The position numbers and the translations under genes were made by a program. A DNA stretch of 64,000 nucleotides from PALSA-612 sp963776375. Its GTDB lineage: Bacteria > Actinomycetota > Thermoleophilia > Gaiellales > Gaiellaceae. The stretch spans positions 186,001 through 250,000 of the forward strand of contig CAVZMF010000005.1 of assembly GCA_963776375.1 (NCBI GenBank). The letters are read 5' to 3'. Below are positions 35,011-45,027 of this stretch, in pieces; position 1 is the first letter of the stretch, and each line of letters starts with the position of its first letter. The notes beneath the pieces are model-generated. The model worked only from the letters and a program-made list of their open reading frames with translations. It was not told the origin of the DNA and made no database searches.

Positions 35011-37753
35011 GTGCCGGGCACCGTGCTCGTCGGGCGGAATGCCGAGCTCGAGCGCGTCGATGCGTTCCTGGCCTCGGCGCGCGAGGACGCCAGTGCGCTC
35101 GCCGTCACCGGACCGGCCGGCATCGGCAAGACTGCTGTCTGGCAGGAGGGCGTGCGGCGCGCTGCCGAGAGCGGTGTCCTCGTGCTGACCGCGCGCCCGA
35201 CCGGCGGCGAGGTGAAGCTGGCGTTCGCCACTGTCGCCGACCTGCTCGGTCCCGTCGGGCCGGAGACCCTCGACGCGCTCCCGGTGCCGCAGCGGCGCGC
35301 ACTCGAGAGCGCCCTCCTGCGGGCGGACGTCGGCGATGCGCCGCTCGACAGCCGCGCCGTCGCGACGGGACTCCTGTCCCTCCTGCGCGAGCTCGGGTCG
35401 TCTCGGGCCGACCGTCGTGGCCGTCGACGACGCGCAGTGGGTCGACGCGGCGTCGGCGTCGGCGCTCGCCTTCGCGGTCCGGCGCCTGGAACGGCTTCCC
35501 GTCGGCGTGCTCGTTTCCGTACGCGTCGAGGACGACCGCCCCGAGACGTTCGAGCTGTCCGTTCCCGACGACCGGCGGAGCGAGCTGGAGGTCGGGGGAC
35601 TCGGCGTCGCCGCCCTGCACGCCGTGCTCAAGCAGCAGCTCGGCCGGGCGTTCCCGCGGCCCGTGCTCGTCAGGATCGCGACCGCGAGCGACGGCAATCC
35701 CTTCTACGCCCTCGAGATCGCGCGGGAGCTGGAGCGCGCCGGCGTTCCTCCCGCCGGGGCACCGCTGCCGGTCCCGAAGGAAGTGCGGTCGCTGGCGCGC
35801 GCACGGCTCGAGCGGCTGCCCGCTGCCACGCTCGAGGCGCTCCTCGCCGCCGCGAGCCTCTCCCGGCCCGACGTCAGGATCGTCGACGCGCAGGCTCTCG
35901 CGCCGGCGGAGGAGGCCGGACTCGTGACCGTGGGCGGCGACGGACGCGTCCGCTTCAGCCATCCGCTCGTGGCGTCGGCCGTCTACGAGTCGTCGCCGGC
36001 CTCACGAAGGCAGCAGGTGCACCGCGCGCTCGCCGAGCGGGTCGCCGATCCCGAGGAGCACGCGAGGCACCTCGCGCTCGCGGCGACCGGCCCCGACGAG
36101 GAGACTGCGCAGGCCCTCGATCGTGCGGCCGAGCTGGTCGGCAGCCGCGGCGCCGTCGCGATCGCCGCCGAGCTGAAGGGCCTCGCGGTGCGGCTGACAC
36201 CGGCTGCCGAGGGTGACGCCCTCACGCGCCGCCGCCAGGAGCTCGCGGAGCGCCTCTACTTCGCCGGCGACGCGGCAGGCGCGCGGCGCGAGCTGGAGCC
36301 GCTCGTCGCCGCGCTCCCGGCCGGGGAGCGTCGCGCGGCGGTCCTGCTCGATCTCGGCAGCGTCGTGTGGTCGCTGGGCGAGAACGACGACGGCCTCGAC
36401 CTGCTCGGCCGGGGCCTCGCCGAGGCAGAGTCCACCGGGCTCCGGGCGCGGATCCATTCGCGGATCTCGCTGATGGCCGAGGACTGCGACCTGGGCCTCG
36501 AGCACGGCGAGGCGGCGCTCGCGCTCCTCGACGAGCAGTCGGATCCGCTCCTCTACTCGTTCGCGCTGCACAACGTCGCGCGCTGGAAGCTGTACGCGGG
36601 CCGGGGCGCCGACCACGAGGCGATCGAGCGGGGCATTCGCCTCCAGCGTCAGGCCGCGGCCTGGGAGGTGAGCGCGGTCCCCGCCTACTGGGCGCGTGAC
36701 TTCGACGACTTCGAGACGGCCCGGCGGCGGTTCGGGGAGCTGCTCCTCGCCTTCCAGGAGCAGGGCGACGAAGCGCGCCGGTGCGTGGCGCTCGCCCACC
36801 TGGCGGTGATCGAGGCGATGACCGGACACCTCGACCGCGCGCGTGGGCTCGCCGCCGAGTCCCGCGACCTCGCCGAGCAGACCGAACAGGAAACCTGGAT
36901 CAACATCGCGCTCTGGGCACAGGGCTACGTCGCCGCGCAGGCAGGGGACGCGGACGAGGCGCGGGACGCGACAGGCCAGGTGCTCAGCCGCCTCGAGCGC
37001 AACCCGGACGCGATCGTCGAGCGCATGGCGCGCGACGTGCTCGGGATCACCGCCTTCGCCGCCGGGGACTTCGCAGAGGCCGATCGGGAGCTCTCGCGCG
37101 CCGACGCGATCGACTCGTCGCTCCACGTGCGCGAGCCTGCCGCCGAGCGCTTCCAGGCCGACCACGCGGAGGCCGTCATCGCCCTCGACGACCTCGACCG
37201 CGCCGAGGACCTGGTCGCGACGCTCGAGGCGCGCCAGGAGCGGATCCCGCGCCCGTGGCTCGGCGCGGTCTCGGCCCGGTGCCGGGCACTGCTGCTGGCC
37301 GCGCGCGGCGACCTGGACGGCGCGCTCGCGGCGGCCCGGCAGGCGCTCGACCTGCACGCAGGGCTGGAGATGCCGGTCGAGCGGGCCCGCACGCTGCTCG
37401 TGCTGGGGCGGGTGCTGCGCAGGCGCAAGCAGCGCCGCGAGGCGAGAGCGGCCTTCGAGGAGGCGCTCGCCGTCTTCGAGCACGTGGGAGCGTCGGCGTG
37501 GGCGGCACGCGCGCGGGGCGAGCTCGCGCGCGTCCCGGTGCGCCGCGCACCGGCGGAGCTGACCCCGACGGAGGAGCGGATCGCGGGTCTGGCCGCGACC
37601 GGCCTCACGAACCGGGTGATCGCCGAGCAGATCTTCGTCAGCCCGAAGACCGTGGAGGCGAACCTCGCGCGCGTCTACCGAAAGCTCGCGATCCGCTCGC
37701 GCGCCGAGCTCGGGCGCGCGATGGCCGAGCGCGAGCGCGTCCTCGATCCGTAG
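35011..37753 (+). CDS. LuxR-family transcriptional regulator with AAA ATPase and TPR region (frameshifted)
   Basis: About 913 residues, the size of LAL/MalT-type regulators. N-terminal ATPase: LVGRNAELERVDAFLASARE, Walker A VTGPAGIGKTAVWQEG (about residue 30), Walker B VVAVDDAQWVDAASASALA. A long TPR-like middle follows, and the C-terminal LuxR helix-turn-helix (about 850-910): LTPTEERIAGLAATGLTNRV, IFVSPKTVEANLARVYRKLA. The frame breaks near 35402 in GGGTCGTCTCGGG, between LLRELGSS and the GPTVVAVDD segment. Divergent from the secreted protein pair at 33.3-34.9 kb, which it may control. Signal unknown. Confidence 0.87.
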
Positions 37754-37769
37754 GCGGCGCCTCGGACGC

Positions 37770-38768
37770 TCAGCCGAGCTCGCGGAGCCTGGGCAGGACG
37801 TCGGCGCAGAACTGCTCGAGGAAGCGGCGCTGGTCCTCGCCGGGCGCGTGGAAGACGAGGTGGTCGAAGCCGAGTCCGACGTACCAGCCGATCTTCTCGA
37901 CGACCTCCTCGGGGTCGTTCGAGACGATGAAGCGCGTGTGTGCGCGGTCGGCGGCGTGGTCCGCGAGGCGCTCCATCTCGATCGGGTCCTCGACGCCGCT
38001 CTTCTCCTCGGGCGTGAGCGCGAGCGCAGCCCACCAGCGGCACGCGTCGTGCGCGAACTGCGGGTCGTGGTCGTAGGAGACCTTGATCTCGATGAACTTC
38101 GGCAGCGCCGCGACGTCACGGCCGCCCTGCTCGGCCCCCTGCGCGAGGTTGGCGAGCAGCTCCTCGTACAGCTCCTGCTTCTTGCCGCTCGTGGCGATGA
38201 AGCCGTCCCCCGCGCGGCCGGCCAGCCGGGCGGCGAGCGGCCCGGAGGCGGCGACGTAGATCGGCACCGGCTCGTCGGGCCGGTCGTAGATCGTGGCGCG
38301 GTCGGTCTTGTAGTACTCGCCGTCGAAGGTCACGCGCTCCTCGGTCCAGAGGTCGCGCATGAGCTCGATCGCCTCGGCGAGGCGCTGCCGCCGCTCCCGC
38401 GCGCCCGGCCACTCCGCGCCGGTCGCCGGCGTCTCGTTCAGCGACTCGCCCGTGCCTACGCCGAGGAAGACCCGGCCGGGGTTGAGGCAGGCGAGCGTCC
38501 CGAACGCCTGCGCCACGATCGCGGGCTGGTAGCGCATCGTCGGCGTGAGCACGCTGGTGCCGAGCTGTGCGCGCTCGGTGCGCTCGCCGAGCGCGCCGAG
38601 CCACGTGAGCGCGGCCGGGCTGTGCCCGCCGTGGTGCCGCCAGGGCTGGAAGTGGTCGGAGACGGCGATCGAGTCGAGCCCGAGCTGCTCGGCCAGCACC
38701 GAGTAGTCGAGCAGCTCCCGCGGCCCGAACTGCTCGGCCGATGCCTTGTACCCGAGGGTCAGCGGCAC
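37770..38768 (-). CDS. fgd: F420-dependent glucose-6-phosphate dehydrogenase
   Basis: 332 residues, close to the 336 of mycobacterial Fgd1, and strikingly similar to it as I remember it. The LLM-fold enzyme oxidises glucose-6-phosphate to 6-phosphogluconolactone and reduces F420. Signature stretches: LTLGYKASAEQFGPRELLDY, SIAVSDHFQPWRHHGGHSP (F420/active-site histidine region), LGTSVLTPTMRYQPAIVAQA, VFLGVGTGESLNETP and LVFHAPGEDQRRFLEQFCAD. It overlaps the end of cofC, so supply of the cofactor and its reduction are coupled. Converges with the LuxR-type gene. Confidence 0.93.
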   Translation of the reverse strand: MPLTLGYKASAEQFGPRELLDYSVLAEQLGLDSIAVSDHFQPWRHHGGHSPAALTWLGALGERTERAQLGTSVLTPTMRYQPAIVAQAFGTLACLNPGRVFLGVGTGESLNETPATGAEWPGARERRQRLAEAIELMRDLWTEERVTFDGEYYKTDRATIYDRPDEPVPIYVAASGPLAARLAGRAGDGFIATSGKKQELYEELLANLAQGAEQGGRDVAALPKFIEIKVSYDHDPQFAHDACRWWAALALTPEEKSGVEDPIEMERLADHAADRAHTRFIVSNDPEEVVEKIGWYVGLGFDHLVFHAPGEDQRRFLEQFCADVLPRLRELG

Positions 38769-39337
38769 GCGGCCTCGCGCAGCCTGGCCAGATCGGCCGG
38801 CGTGTCGACGTCGAACGCGAGACCCGGGATGTCGAGGATGCGGGCCGCGAGCCCGGCGGCCGCGGTCGACTGCGCGTGGACGGCGGCGCTCTGCGGCTCG
38901 CCGAAGTGCGTCGGGGCGGCGCCCGCCGGCCGCATGGACACGGCGTTCGTCCCGCCGTCGAGGGCCCGGGCGATCGCCATTCCGCGGTCGGGCGTCGCGG
39001 CGACGAGCGCGCGGATGTCCTCCCCGGTCACGCGCGGGAGGTCGGCCGAGACGACGGCGGCGATCGGCTCCGACACGACCTCGCGCATCGCGGCCGCGAG
39101 CGCGTCGTTCCAGGCGAGGCCGCGGTCGTCGAAGCGGGCGACGCCGTTGGGTGCGAGCAACTCGGACGACACGACGGTGATCGGGCCGACGTCCGCCTCC
39201 CTCGCCGCCTGCAGCACGCCCTCGAGGAGCGTGAGCATGAGCATCGACCGCTCCTCCCCGGAGAGCACGCTGGACAGGCGCGTCTTCGCGTCGTCGAGGT
39301 GCTTGAGCGGAACGAGTACGTGCGCGTCTGCGGTCAC
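38759..39337 (-). CDS. cofC: 2-phospholactate/phosphoenolpyruvate guanylyltransferase CofC/FbiD
   Basis: About 192 residues. CofC/FbiD activates 2-phospholactate or PEP with GTP, producing the unstable donor used by CofD. Motifs: HVLVPLKHLDDAKTRLSSVL (nucleotide-binding start), EERSMLMLTLLEGVLQAA, AVVSADLPRVTGEDIRAL (metal-binding DLP) and DGGTNAVSMRPAG with GLAFDVDTPADLARL at the end. Divergent from fbiC with about 35 bases between starts. Its 3' end overlaps fgd by about ten bases. Confidence 0.92.
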   Translation of the reverse strand: MTADAHVLVPLKHLDDAKTRLSSVLSGEERSMLMLTLLEGVLQAAREADVGPITVVSSELLAPNGVARFDDRGLAWNDALAAAMREVVSEPIAAVVSADLPRVTGEDIRALVAATPDRGMAIARALDGGTNAVSMRPAGAAPTHFGEPQSAAVHAQSTAAAGLAARILDIPGLAFDVDTPADLARLREAACR

Positions 39338-39372
39338 CGCGGCAGCCTAACTTCGGGACGTATGCTCACCGC

Positions 39373-41731
39373 GTGCTGTCCCCCCGCGAAGCACTCGCGC
39401 TCGTCGAGGCCGACGCCGCCGACCTGCTGGCCCCGGCGCAGGCCCTGCGCGAACGCGGCTGGGGCCGCCTGGTCACGTACTCGCCGAAGGTCTTCATCCC
39501 GCTCACGAAGCTGTGCCGCGACGTCTGCCACTACTGCACGTTCGCTGCGCCGCCGAAGCGCGGCGAGCGCGCCTACCTGACCGCCGACGAGGTCCTGGAC
39601 GTCGCGCGCGCGGGCGCTGAGGCCGGCTGCCGGGAGGCGCTGTTCACGCTCGGGGACAGGCCGGAGCGCCGCTACCGCGTGGCGCGCGAGGAGCTCGCCG
39701 CGCTCGGCTGCGAGACGACGATCGACTACCTCGTGCGCATGTGCCGGCTCGTCCTCGACGAGACCGGCCTGCTCCCACATGCGAACCCCGGCGTGCTCGC
39801 GCGGGACGAGCTGCGCGCGCTGCGCGAGGTGACGGCGTCGCAGGGGATCATGCTCGAGACGGCCTCCGACCGGCTGTCCGAGCGGGGCGGCCCGCACTTC
39901 GGCTCGCCGGACAAGGTGCCGGCGGTCCGCCTGGAGACCCTGCTCCTTGCGGGCGAGGAGCGCGTCCCGTTCACGACCGGGATCCTGATCGGGATCGGCG
40001 AGACGCGGCGGGAGCGGATCGAGGCGTTGCTCGCGATCCGGGAGCTGCACGAGCGGCACGGGCACGTGCAGGAGGTGATCGTCCAGAACTTCCGTGCCAA
40101 GCCGGGGACGCTGATGGCCGGCCGGGAGGAGCCGACGCTCGACGAGCTGCTCTGGACCGCGGCGGCAGCGCGGCTCGTTCTCGGCCCGGGAATGAGCATC
40201 CAGTGCCCGCCGAACCTGAGCTACGACGACTTCCCACGGCTCCTCGAAGCGGGCATCAACGACTGGGGCGGCGTCTCGCCGGTAACGATCGACCACGTCA
40301 ACCCGGAGGCGCCCTGGCCGGAGATCGAGCGGCTTAGCGCCGCCACTGAAGCGGCGGCGCTAGAGCTCGCACCGCGGCTTCCGGTGTATCCGGAGTACCT
40401 GGGTGCGGAGTGGCTCGGACCCCGGCGTGCTCCCGCATGTGTTGCGCGCCTCCGACTCGCTCGGGCTTGCCCGCGAGGACGAGTGGAGCCCCGGCGACGA
40501 CCGCCCAATCCCCTTCGTCCCGCGTGACGCGTTGCCCGTGGACACGGCCGACGACCTGGGCGAGGAAGAGATCGTGCGGCTCTTCCGGGCTCGCGGCGAG
40601 GAGCGGCAGCGCGTGTTCGCCGCCGCCGACCGGCTGCGCCGCGAGGTGAACGGCGACGTCGTCACCTATGTCGTCACGCGGAACATCCAGTACACGAACG
40701 TCTGCTACTTCAAGTGCGGGTTCTGCGCGTTCTCGAAGGGCAAGCTGGCCGAGAACCTGCGCGGCCCCGCGTATCTCGTGCCGCACGAGGAGATCGCCCG
40801 ACGGGTCGAGGAGGCCTGGGAGCGCGGGGCGACCGAGGTCTGCCTGCAAGGCGGCATCCACCCGTCGTTCGACGGCGAGTACTACGAGTCGGTCGTGCGC
40901 ACGGTGAAGGAGGCGGCGCCGGGGATCCACGTGCACGCGTTCTCGGCACTCGAGGTCTGGCAGGGCGCGGCCACGCTCGGCCTCGAGCTCGCCGACTACC
41001 TCGAGCGGCTACGCGACGCCGGTCTCGCCTCGCTTCCCGGGACCGCCGCCGAGGTGCTGGACGACGAGGTGCGCGCAGTGATCTGCCCGGACAAGGTCAC
41101 GACCGAGCAATGGCTGGAAGTCCACGACACGGCGCACAGGCTCGGCCTGCGCTCGAACAACACGATCATGTTCGGGCACGTCGACGGCCCTCGACACTGG
41201 GCGCGCCACCTGCTGCGCGTGCGCGAGCAGCAGCAGCGGTCGGGCGGCTTCACGGAGTTCGTGCCGCTCCCGTTCGTGCACATGGAGGCGCCGATGTACC
41301 TCCGCGGTCTGGCCCGGCGCGGGCCGACCTTCGGCGAGGTGCTGCTCATGCACGCGGTCGGCCGGCTCGTGCTCCACCCCTGGATCGAGAACGTGCAGAT
41401 CTCCTGGGTCAAGGCCGGGCCGGAGGGCGTCAAGGCGGCGCTCGCGGCCGGGGCGAACGACGTCGGCGGCACGCTGATGAACGAGTCGATCTCGCGCGCG
41501 GCGGGCGCGGGCTACGGCCAGGAGATGCCGCCCGAGCGGATGGAGGCGATGATCCGGGCGGCGGGCAGGACGCCGCGACAGCGCACCACGCTCTACGGCA
41601 TTCCCGATCCCGAGCGCGTCGCCGCCTCTTTCGGCGCCGCGCCGCTCGCCGAGCCGCTCAACCCGCCGCTGGACACGAGCGGGCTCCGCCGGCCGGCCCG
41701 GCTCGTCCGGCCCGGGCTCGCCGTGGCCTAG
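39373..41731 (+). CDS. fbiC: FO synthase, fused CofG-CofH (frameshifted)
   Basis: About 786 residues: two radical-SAM modules making the deazaflavin Fo from tyrosine and a riboflavin precursor. CofG half (1-~350): PLTKLCRDVCHYCTFAAPP with the CX3CX2C cluster motif near residues 48-55. CofH half (~390-786): YTNVCYFKCGFCAFSKGKLA near residue 440, followed by EVCLQGGIHPSFDGEYY and GGTLMNESISRAAGAGYGQE. An extra G near 40420 breaks the frame at the domain junction: removal gives EWLDPGVLPHVLRASD. It could be two genes, but the linker homology favours one fused actinobacterial-type protein. Start is GTG 39373. Confidence 0.9.
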
Positions 41732-41739
41732 GCGGCCTC

Positions 41740-42978
41740 GTGTTCCAGCCGGCTCTGGAGGCGATGCCCGTCGAGGAGCGGCGGGCACTCCAGGAGCGGC
41801 GGCTCGAGGAGCTGCTCACGCGGCTGCGCGGTACGCCGTCCGGGTACTGGCGCGAGAAGCTTCGCGGCGCCGAGGGGCTGGAGAGCCTCCCGTTCACGAC
41901 CAAGTCGGAGCTTCGCGACCACTACCCGTTCGGGACGCTCGCCGTCCCGCGGGAGGAGACGGTGCGCGTGCACGCCTCGTCCGGAACGCGCGGCAAGCCG
42001 CTGATCGTCGCGTACACGGCCGCCGACATCGAGCTGTTCGCCGACGTCAACGCCCGCGCCCTCGTCTGCGCCGGCGCGCAACCGTCCGACGTGCTCCACG
42101 TCGCCTACGGCTACGGCCTGTTCACGGGCGGGCTGGGCCTTCACTACGGCGGCGAGCGGCTCGGAGCGACGGTCGTGCCCGCCTCGGGCGGCAACCCCGC
42201 CTTCCAGCTCGAGCTGATGGCCGACCTCGGCGCCGCCGGCCTCGCGTGTACGCCGTCGTTCGCGCTGCTGCTCAGCGAGCGCGCCACGGACGAGCTTCGG
42301 CAGCGCATCCGGCTCGGCTACGGGATCTTCGGCGCCGAGCCCTGGTCGGAGGCGATGCGGGAAAAGCTGGAGTCGGCGTGGGGGATCGACGCCTGCGACG
42401 TGTACGGGCTCTCCGAGGTGATCGGGCCCGGCGTCGCCGCCGAGTGCCGCGAGGGCAAGGGCGCGCTCCACGTCTTCGACGACCACTTCCTCCCCGAGGT
42501 CATCGATCCCGAGACGGACACGGCGGTCGCATCGGGTGAGCGCGGCGAGCTCGTCCTGACCACGCTGACGAAGGAGGCGTTCCCCGTCCTGCGTTACCGC
42601 ACCGGCGACGTGACGAGCTTCGTCGACGGCGACTGCGCGTGCGGGCGCACGCACCGGCGCATCGCGCGCTTCAGCGGCCGGGTGGACGACATGCTCGTCG
42701 TCCGCGGCATCAACGTCTTCCCGAGCGAGATCGAGGCTGTCGTGCTCGACGACCCCGCGCTCGGCGGCCAGTACGCGATCGTCGTCGACCGCCGGTCGAC
42801 GCTGCCCGAGCTCGAGGTGCACGTCGAGGGCGTGTCCGAGGGGCTCGCGGACCGGCTCGAGCAGCGGCTTCGCCTCCGTTGCTCCGTCGTCGCGCACGAG
42901 CCCGGCTCGCTGCCGCGCACGGAGACGGGGAAGGCGAAGCGGCTATTCGAGCGGACGGACGACACCCCGCCGTGGTGA
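41740..42978 (+). CDS. phenylacetate-CoA ligase-like AMP-forming enzyme
   Basis: About 412 residues of the PaaK type. Motifs: LPFTTKSELRDHYPFG, the nucleotide loop VHASSGTRGKPLIVAYTAAD, CDVYGLSEVIGPGVAAEC, LVLTTLTKEAFPVLRYRTGD and the hinge MLVVRGINVFPSEIEAVVLD. The enzyme would activate an aromatic or other carboxylic acid as acyl-AMP and then CoA thioester. Start taken as GTG 41740; ATG 41764 would give a slightly short N-terminus. It is eight bases past fbiC and overlaps the split-barrel gene. No other phenylacetate genes are seen, so substrate is open. Confidence 0.85.
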   Translation: MFQPALEAMPVEERRALQERRLEELLTRLRGTPSGYWREKLRGAEGLESLPFTTKSELRDHYPFGTLAVPREETVRVHASSGTRGKPLIVAYTAADIELFADVNARALVCAGAQPSDVLHVAYGYGLFTGGLGLHYGGERLGATVVPASGGNPAFQLELMADLGAAGLACTPSFALLLSERATDELRQRIRLGYGIFGAEPWSEAMREKLESAWGIDACDVYGLSEVIGPGVAAECREGKGALHVFDDHFLPEVIDPETDTAVASGERGELVLTTLTKEAFPVLRYRTGDVTSFVDGDCACGRTHRRIARFSGRVDDMLVVRGINVFPSEIEAVVLDDPALGGQYAIVVDRRSTLPELEVHVEGVSEGLADRLEQRLRLRCSVVAHEPGSLPRTETGKAKRLFERTDDTPPW

Positions 42979-43361
42979 GGCCGGAGGACGCGCGCGTCGC
43001 CCGGCTTGCGACCGTCGGTGCGGACGGCCGACCGCACGTCGTCCCGATCTGCTTCGCGCTCGACGGCGACACGCTCTACACGGCCGTGGACGAGAAGCCG
43101 AAGGCCACGCGAAAGCTTCGGCGCCTCGTGAACATCGAGGCAAATCCCCGGGTCGAGGTCGTGATCGACCGCTGGGACGAGGACTGGTCTCGCCTGTGGT
43201 GGGTTCGGCTCGGTGGCACGGCGCGGGTGGTCGACCGCCACGCACGGGCGCTCGAGCTCCTGCAGGCCAAGTACGCGCAGTACCGCGACGCGCCTCCCGC
43301 CGGGCCGTTCGTCGTCGTCGCGGTCGAGTCACGCTCCGAGTGGAGGGCCGGGTCGGCCTAG
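42975..43361 (+). CDS. PPOX-class F420-dependent split-barrel protein
   Basis: About 128 residues with the split-barrel flavin/deazaflavin fold (VARLATVGADGRPHVVPICF, TLYTAVDEKPKATRKLRRLV, RLWWVRLGGTARVVDR, FVVVAVESRSEWR). It matches the small actinobacterial subgroup like Rv0121, predicted to use F420; the neighbouring fbiC, cofC and fgd support this. Reaction unknown. GTG 42975 overlaps the ligase stop; GTG 42972 is also in frame. The stop shares CTAG with the convergent dehydrogenase gene. Confidence 0.82.
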   Translation: MRPEDARVARLATVGADGRPHVVPICFALDGDTLYTAVDEKPKATRKLRRLVNIEANPRVEVVIDRWDEDWSRLWWVRLGGTARVVDRHARALELLQAKYAQYRDAPPAGPFVVVAVESRSEWRAGSA

Positions 43362-44296
43362 GGGTTCAGGGCGTTTGCGGGCGGGCGGTGCTCCAGCAGC
43401 ACCGCCCGCAGCGCCTGGACGCAGAGCATCCCCATCGCCTCCCGCGTCTCCAGCGTGGCCGACCCGAGGTGGGGCGTGAGCACGACGTTCTCGAGCCCGA
43501 GCAGCTCCTCGGCGACCTTCGGCTCGCGCTCGAACACGTCGAGCGCCGCGCCGGCGATACGGCCCCCGGCGAGCGCCCGGGCCAGGGCGGCCTCATCCAC
43601 GATCGGCCCGCGGCTCGTGTTGACGAGCACGGCGGTCGGCTTCATGTGCTCCAGCGCGTGGTCGTCGATCAGGTGGTGCGTCTCCGCCGAGAGCGGCACG
43701 TGGAGGCTCACAACGTCGGCGGCGGCGAGCAGCTCGTCCAGCGGAAGGCCGCCCGTGCGGGACGAGTAGATCACCTCCATCCCGTGCGCCTCGGCCAGCT
43801 GGGCCACCGCCTGCCCGATCCTTCCGTAGCCCACCAGGCCAAGGGTTCGCGAGGCGAGGCCTTGGCCGAGAAGCATGTTCGGCGCCCAGATCCACTCCTC
43901 GCGCCTGCGAACGAGCCGGTCGCCCTCGGCCACGCGACGCACGAGCGCGAGCAGCAGCGCGATCGTCAGCTCCGCCGTCGCCTGCGTGAGCACGTCGGGC
44001 GTGTTGGAGACGATCACGCCGCGACGCGTGCAGGCGGGCAGGTCGACGTTGTCGAAGCCGACGGCGAAGTTGGCGACGACGCGGAGCTGCTGCCCGGCCG
44101 CGTCGAGCAGTTCGTCGTCGATGCGGTCGGTCAGCATCGTCATCAGCCCGTCGCATCCCGCCGAGCGCCGGAGCAACTCCTCCCGCGACGGCGGCCACTC
44201 GGAGTCGTTGACGTCGAGCCGGAACGACGCCTCGAGCTCGTCGCGCACCCGAGCCGGAAACCGGCGCGTCGCGAACACCCGCGGCGCGGGGGTCAT
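43358..44296 (-). CDS. D-isomer-specific 2-hydroxyacid dehydrogenase (glyoxylate/hydroxypyruvate reductase-like)
   Basis: 312 residues. Catalytic and NAD-binding motifs are complete: VVANFAVGFDNVDLPACTRR, TLGLVGYGRIGQAVAQLAEA (GXGXXG), AVLVNTSRGPIVDEAALARA with the arginine, ALDVFEREPKVAEELL with the glutamate, and VVLTPHLGSATLETREAMG with the histidine. Resembles GyaR-type D-glycerate dehydrogenase, reducing glyoxylate or hydroxypyruvate; phosphoglycerate dehydrogenase is excluded by length. It stands alone; the ~100 bases upstream contain no clear element. Confidence 0.88.
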   Translation of the reverse strand: MTPAPRVFATRRFPARVRDELEASFRLDVNDSEWPPSREELLRRSAGCDGLMTMLTDRIDDELLDAAGQQLRVVANFAVGFDNVDLPACTRRGVIVSNTPDVLTQATAELTIALLLALVRRVAEGDRLVRRREEWIWAPNMLLGQGLASRTLGLVGYGRIGQAVAQLAEAHGMEVIYSSRTGGLPLDELLAAADVVSLHVPLSAETHHLIDDHALEHMKPTAVLVNTSRGPIVDEAALARALAGGRIAGAALDVFEREPKVAEELLGLENVVLTPHLGSATLETREAMGMLCVQALRAVLLEHRPPANALNP

Positions 44297-44399
44297 CGAA
44301 CCCTTCCGTGGACACAGGCTGGGCAGTGTGACCCATCACGGGTCGGCGCGAGTCGTCGGTCGGCGGGAGAACGCCGCGAACGAGCCCGGAGCGAGCTGC

Positions 44400-45018
44400 C
44401 TAGCGCTCGACGATCTCGGCGCCCGGATCGTGCGCGGGGTCGTCCGCGGCGAGCACGTCCTCGGCCCAGTCGCGCGTCTTCCAGGCCGGGACCGGCGTCA
44501 GGCACTCGGCGTGCGGGACGAAGCGCGAGCGCTCGACGAGCCGGTAGTGGTGGATGTAGCGCGGGCAGTTCGGGAAGACCTCGGTCGCCCGGACGCGCCA
44601 GAGGAACTGCGCCTCCGGGTACTCCGCGAGCAGCGGGTCGTCGTCCCGGTGTGAGGCGAGGCCGTTCAGCCGCAGCCGCTTTCGCTGCTCGAAGTCGATG
44701 AACAGCAGGCCCACGTGCGGGTTGACGAGCGCGTTGCCGGCCGTCAGGAACATCCCGTTGCCGTCGTAGTTCGGGAACGCCACCGTCTGCTCGTCCAGCA
44801 CGCGCACGAACCCCGGCTCACCGCCCTTGTAGGAGCATTGCGGCCTGCCCTCCGCGTCGGCCGTCGCCACGAACACCATGTCGCAGCGCCTCGATGAACG
44901 CTCGGTCGGAATCGTCGATCGTCCGACGGGCCACGAAGCGCTCCTCGAGCCGGTCGGCGAGGCGGCGCGTGTCGAACCGGTCCTGGTAGCGGCGGCTCCC
45001 GTCGTGGTAGATACTCAC
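44400..45018 (-). CDS. pyridoxamine 5'-phosphate oxidase-like flavin-binding protein (frameshifted)
   Basis: About 206 residues. MSIYHDGSRRYQDRFDTRRL and RTIDDSDRAFIEA join DMVFVATADAEGRPQCSYKG, LDEQTVAFPNYDGNGMFLTA, NPHVGLLFIDFEQRKRLRL and FPNCPRYIHHYRLVERSRF, a set typical of FMN-binding split-barrel proteins around 200 residues. The break near 44880, in GCGCTGCG, needs one base removed. Likely an oxidoreductase or flavin-dependent detoxification protein; it is not the PLP-making PdxH by sequence, though that was not tested. Divergent from the secreted protein at 45028. Confidence 0.75.
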
Positions 45019-45027
45019 GCCTCGATT

